Assembly (NCBI GenBank): GCA_034003325.1
Contig: JAVEYW010000011.1
Span: 1 to 64,000, forward strand
From: Desulfobacterales bacterium
Lineage (GTDB): Bacteria; Desulfobacterota; Desulfobacteria; Desulfobacterales; JAFDDL01
Direction: 5' to 3'
Length of the DNA: 64,000 nt
Position numbers and translations under genes: made by a program. The notes under the pieces were generated by a model, which was given only the letters and a program-made list of their open reading frames with translations, searched no databases and had not been told where the DNA came from. Shown here piece by piece: positions 61,735-64,000 of this stretch. Numbering within the stretch: position 1 is the stretch's first letter; each line of letters starts with the position of its first letter.

Positions 61735-63135
61735 ATGACGGAAAAAATGAAAATAAGTCCTGAAAAACCGTTGCCCAACGTCACCAAGATCATACTGGAA
61801 AGTATCTCTGACGGCGTTTTTACGGTGGATCATAATTGGCGAATCATGTCGTTTAACCGGGCAGCCGAGGAAATCACCGGTATTTCACGCAAAGAGGCGG
61901 TGGGCCGACATTGCTGGGAGGTGTTTCGTTCCAACATGTGTGAAGGCGATTGCGCCTTGAAGCGCACCATGAAGGAGGGGACCGCGTTAACCAACATTTC
62001 CACCTATATCGTCAATAGCGATAAAAAGCGAATTCCGATTGCCGTGTCGACTGCGCTGCTTAAGGATGAAAATGGAGATGTTTTGGGCGGCGTGGAAACA
62101 TTTCGGGATTTGAGTCTGGTGGAGGAGTTGCGCCGGGAACTCGATGCCCGGTTTGAAATCGGGAATATGACCAGTCGAAGTGCCACCATGCAAAAACTGT
62201 TTCATATTTTGCCCCAAGTGGCGGACAGCGACAGCTCGATTCTGATTGAAGGCGAGACGGGCACCGGAAAGGAACTCATGGCAAGGGCCATTCACGATTT
62301 GAGCCGGCGCAAGGATAAGCCGTTTGTGGCCGTTAATTGCGGCGCTTTGCCGGATTCGTTACTGGAGTCCGAGCTGTTCGGATATAAGGCCGGTGCGTTC
62401 ACGCATGCGCTCAAGGACAAGCCCGGCCTTTTTTCACAGGCCGAAGGCGGCACCTTGTTGCTGGACGAAATCGGGGATGTCAGTCCCGCCTTTCAGGTCA
62501 GATTGCTGCGGGTTTTGGAAGCAAGGGAATATCAGCCCCTTGGCGCGGTTACGCCCGTGAAGACCAACGTTCGGATTTTGGCGGCCACCAATAAAAACCT
62601 TGAAAAAATGGTGGCGGAAGGAACCTTTCGGCAGGATCTTTTTTACCGAATTCATGTGGTGCGGCTGTTGCTGCCGCCTTTGCGCGAGCGCAAGGAGGAT
62701 ATTCCACTTCTGGTGGAACGGTTTATCGCCCGTTTCAATCGGATTCGCGGTCGAACGGTTACCGGCGTGAGCCCGGAGGTGATGGCTATTCTGATGGCGT
62801 ATCATTATCCCGGCAATATTCGTGAGCTTGAAAATATGATCGAGCATGCCTTTGTTTTATGTCCCGACGGCTTGTTGACCCCGAAACATTTGCCCAGCGG
62901 CCTGATGGGCAGCCCTATCGCGCCGCTTGATACCGATAGCCGGGAAGACATATTGAAGACGGCTGAAAAACAGATGATGATGGCGGCACTCGAGCGGAAT
63001 CATTTTAACCGCCTAGCCGCTGCCCGCGAGCTGGGCATGCACAAAAGCACGTTTTTTAGAAAGGTGAAACGCCTGGGGATTCTTCTGCCCAGGGTAGACG
63101 GTCGCACGGAATTGGGATTGAATCCTAAAGAGTAG
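61735..63135 (+). CDS. Sigma-54-dependent transcriptional activator (PAS/AAA+/Fis)
   Basis: 466 residues from ATG 61735; GTG 61711 is an alternative overlapping the repeat. PAS domain at ~15-125 (SDGVFTVDHNWRIMSFNRAA) includes CWEVFRSNMCEGDCALKRTM, a Cys-rich region that might sense redox or metals. AAA+ with Walker A GETGTGKELMARAIH and Walker B GGTLLLDEIGD. The contact loop reads GAFTHA instead of GAFTGA. Fis-type HTH (NRLAAARELGMHKSTFFRKV). Target genes unknown. The left repeat provides its leader region. Confidence 0.9.
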   Translation: MTEKMKISPEKPLPNVTKIILESISDGVFTVDHNWRIMSFNRAAEEITGISRKEAVGRHCWEVFRSNMCEGDCALKRTMKEGTALTNISTYIVNSDKKRIPIAVSTALLKDENGDVLGGVETFRDLSLVEELRRELDARFEIGNMTSRSATMQKLFHILPQVADSDSSILIEGETGTGKELMARAIHDLSRRKDKPFVAVNCGALPDSLLESELFGYKAGAFTHALKDKPGLFSQAEGGTLLLDEIGDVSPAFQVRLLRVLEAREYQPLGAVTPVKTNVRILAATNKNLEKMVAEGTFRQDLFYRIHVVRLLLPPLRERKEDIPLLVERFIARFNRIRGRTVTGVSPEVMAILMAYHYPGNIRELENMIEHAFVLCPDGLLTPKHLPSGLMGSPIAPLDTDSREDILKTAEKQMMMAALERNHFNRLAAARELGMHKSTFFRKVKRLGILLPRVDGRTELGLNPKE

Positions 63136-63154
63136 TCAACCGCCGCAGTGGTAT

Positions 63155-63271
63155 CACTATAATTTTAGGCCCGTTACCAGAAACATGCACGCTTTTGCGT
63201 GTATATATGCCGAAGGTGAAAGATGGCTTTTATGCATCCCGGCATCCCAGCATCCGGCTTTGCCGGGTTAG
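63155..63271 (-). repeat. Inverted repeat, right copy (~117 bp)
   Basis: Reverse complement of the left copy: CACTATAATTTTAGGC to CCGGCTTTGCCGGGTTAG. Starts 19 bp after the activator stop and could serve as its terminator because of the CCGGC-AAA-GCCGG hairpin. Confidence 0.85.
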
Positions 63272-63373
63272 AAAAAGGAATCAAAGAAAGTAGATTGGCT
63301 GAAGGTTGAAAAAGAGAATGTCATTGCGGCAAATCGGATCTGAAACCTTCAGCCTTTCCATTTAACAATTGAT

Positions 63374-63982
63374 TCAATCGAAAGCCATGTTGGTTTTCCA
63401 TACCTCCCATACCTTGCCGACAAGATCCGGTCCGGGTTTCAGCGTGATTTTGCCCGGCCGCCATCCGGATGGCGTGGCTTCTGCTCCCTTACTGTTCCTG
63501 ACCACCTGAAAGGCCTGAATCTGGCGGAGGGTTTCCAGCATATTTCTGCCCACCGGCGGCGTGAGAACCTCATAGCCCTGTAACACCCCTTCCGGATCGA
63601 TAATGAACCTGCCGCGATTTTCTACCCCGGCAATTTCATTGAAAACACCGAACACCTTGCCGACGTTTCCACCGGCATCCGAAAGCATGGGAAAGGGAAT
63701 GCCGCCGGTTACCATTTTGGAAAGCTCATGATCGTCCCACATCTTGTGAACGAAAACCGAATCAATGCTCATGGAAAGAATTTCTGCGCCCAGCTTCTGA
63801 TATTCAGCGTATTTTTCGGCAACTGCCGAAAGCTCCGTGGCTCAAACAAAGGTAAAATCACCGGGGTAGAAACATAGAACCACCCATTTCCCTAAATATT
63901 CGGATAGCTTTACGGATATAAACTTGCCCTGTTGATAGCCTGGTGCTGAGAAATCCGGGGCTTTTTCTCCAACCTGTATCAT
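63374..63982 (-). CDS. Selenocysteine-containing peroxiredoxin (AhpC/TSA family)
   Basis: 202 residues if UGA at 63844-63842 is read as selenocysteine. The start is ATG 63982 (AAGGAGATATCACCG upstream). The N-terminal part [20 protein letters not shown], then [18 protein letters not shown], puts Sec at residue 47, exactly the peroxidatic Cys position of AhpC (FTFVCPTEL). The rest, [45 protein letters not shown], is a normal peroxiredoxin. The usual resolving Cys region (VCPAxW) reads ATPSGW, so none is present. A SECIS-like hairpin follows the UGA. It reduces peroxides. Confidence 0.88.
63814..63831 (-). promoter_or_regulatory. Bacterial SECIS-like hairpin
   Basis: On the minus strand TTTCGGC-AGTT-GCCGAAA is a perfect 7-bp stem with a 4-nt loop containing G and U. 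It starts 10 nt after the UGA, placing the loop ~18-21 nt downstream, the range for bacterial SECIS elements that recruit SelB. Confidence 0.7.
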
Positions 63983-64000
63983 CGGTGATATCTCCTTTTT

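Larger units (their letters stand above)
61588..63271. mobile_element. Unit of two inverted ~120-bp repeats around a sigma-54 activator gene
   Basis: The two repeats have near-identical sequence over ~115 bp in opposite orientation and closely flank one gene (22 bp left, 19 bp right). No transposase is present. It could be a non-autonomous (MITE-like) composite or two independent copies of a dispersed repeat. Confidence 0.55.

Noticed and set aside
1-64000. CRISPR arrays, tRNA and rRNA genes
   Set aside because: No regularly spaced repeats and no cloverleaf or rRNA-like sequence were found by reading; a covariance search was not possible.

Overview
The window looks like a chromosomal segment of an anaerobic, probably sulfate-reducing member of the Desulfobacterota. 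This is inferred from gene content: hybrid-cluster protein, flavodiiron protein, rubredoxin, ferredoxin, a tungsten-type aldehyde:ferredoxin oxidoreductase, two sigma-54 activators and a peroxiredoxin whose active-site codon is UGA (selenocysteine). No rRNA, tRNA or CRISPR array was seen.

Region 1 (1-21470) is GC-rich and almost entirely plus-strand. It is the baseplate, spike and tail-fibre part of a prophage with a myovirus-type tail: gpD/VgrG-like hub protein, M15 endolysin, membrane proteins, gp5-like OB/beta-helix spike, glycosyltransferase, PAAR tip, gp25/W, baseplate J, tail protein I, a 1197-residue DUF4815-type protein and a beta-propeller tail enzyme. Capsid, sheath and tube genes are not in the window. 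It ends with a tightly coupled four-gene operon (18619-21468): amidoligase, a 166-residue unknown, class II glutamine amidotransferase and gamma-glutamylcyclotransferase. This is a predicted amide/peptide-tagging pathway.

Region 2 (21500-25831) is a damaged type I restriction locus: excisionase-like HTH, full-length HsdR, HsdM cut off just after its SAM-binding motif, an HNH nuclease and a short remnant. No hsdS is present.

Region 3 (25875-42680) is a lower-GC stress region. A PAS/AAA+/Fis sigma-54 activator is followed by a good -24/-12 promoter and a run of small genes (Cys-rich protein, STAS-like, PntA-like, CBS, CBM48, PilZ). After these come a kinase-like PAS protein without catalytic parts, an UPF0316 protein, FemAB, cupins, Rnk, flavodiiron protein, DUF488, hemerythrin, a frameshifted VOC protein, Hcp, a rubredoxin lacking its fourth cysteine, ferredoxin and a C-terminal NorB fragment. 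The theme is defence against NO, O2 and redox stress. Several genes are broken.

Region 4 (42880-47640) is a 4.6-kb unit bounded by 72-bp direct repeats (94% identical), each followed by a terminator-like hairpin. It holds AbiEi/AbiEii (type IV toxin-antitoxin) plus two uncharacterised genes coupled to the toxin gene, and is the best candidate for an undescribed defence cassette. Next to it are remnants: an XRE regulator with a leader peptide, an HsdM N-terminal fragment and a piece of an M48 peptidase.

Region 5 (48927-64000) has two P-type cation ATPases around an aldehyde:ferredoxin oxidoreductase, an overlapping Na/Pi cotransporter with a TTG start, a LysM lytic transglycosylase, a minus-strand membrane protein, a second sigma-54 activator lying between two inverted ~120-bp repeats, and the minus-strand selenocysteine peroxiredoxin at the right edge.
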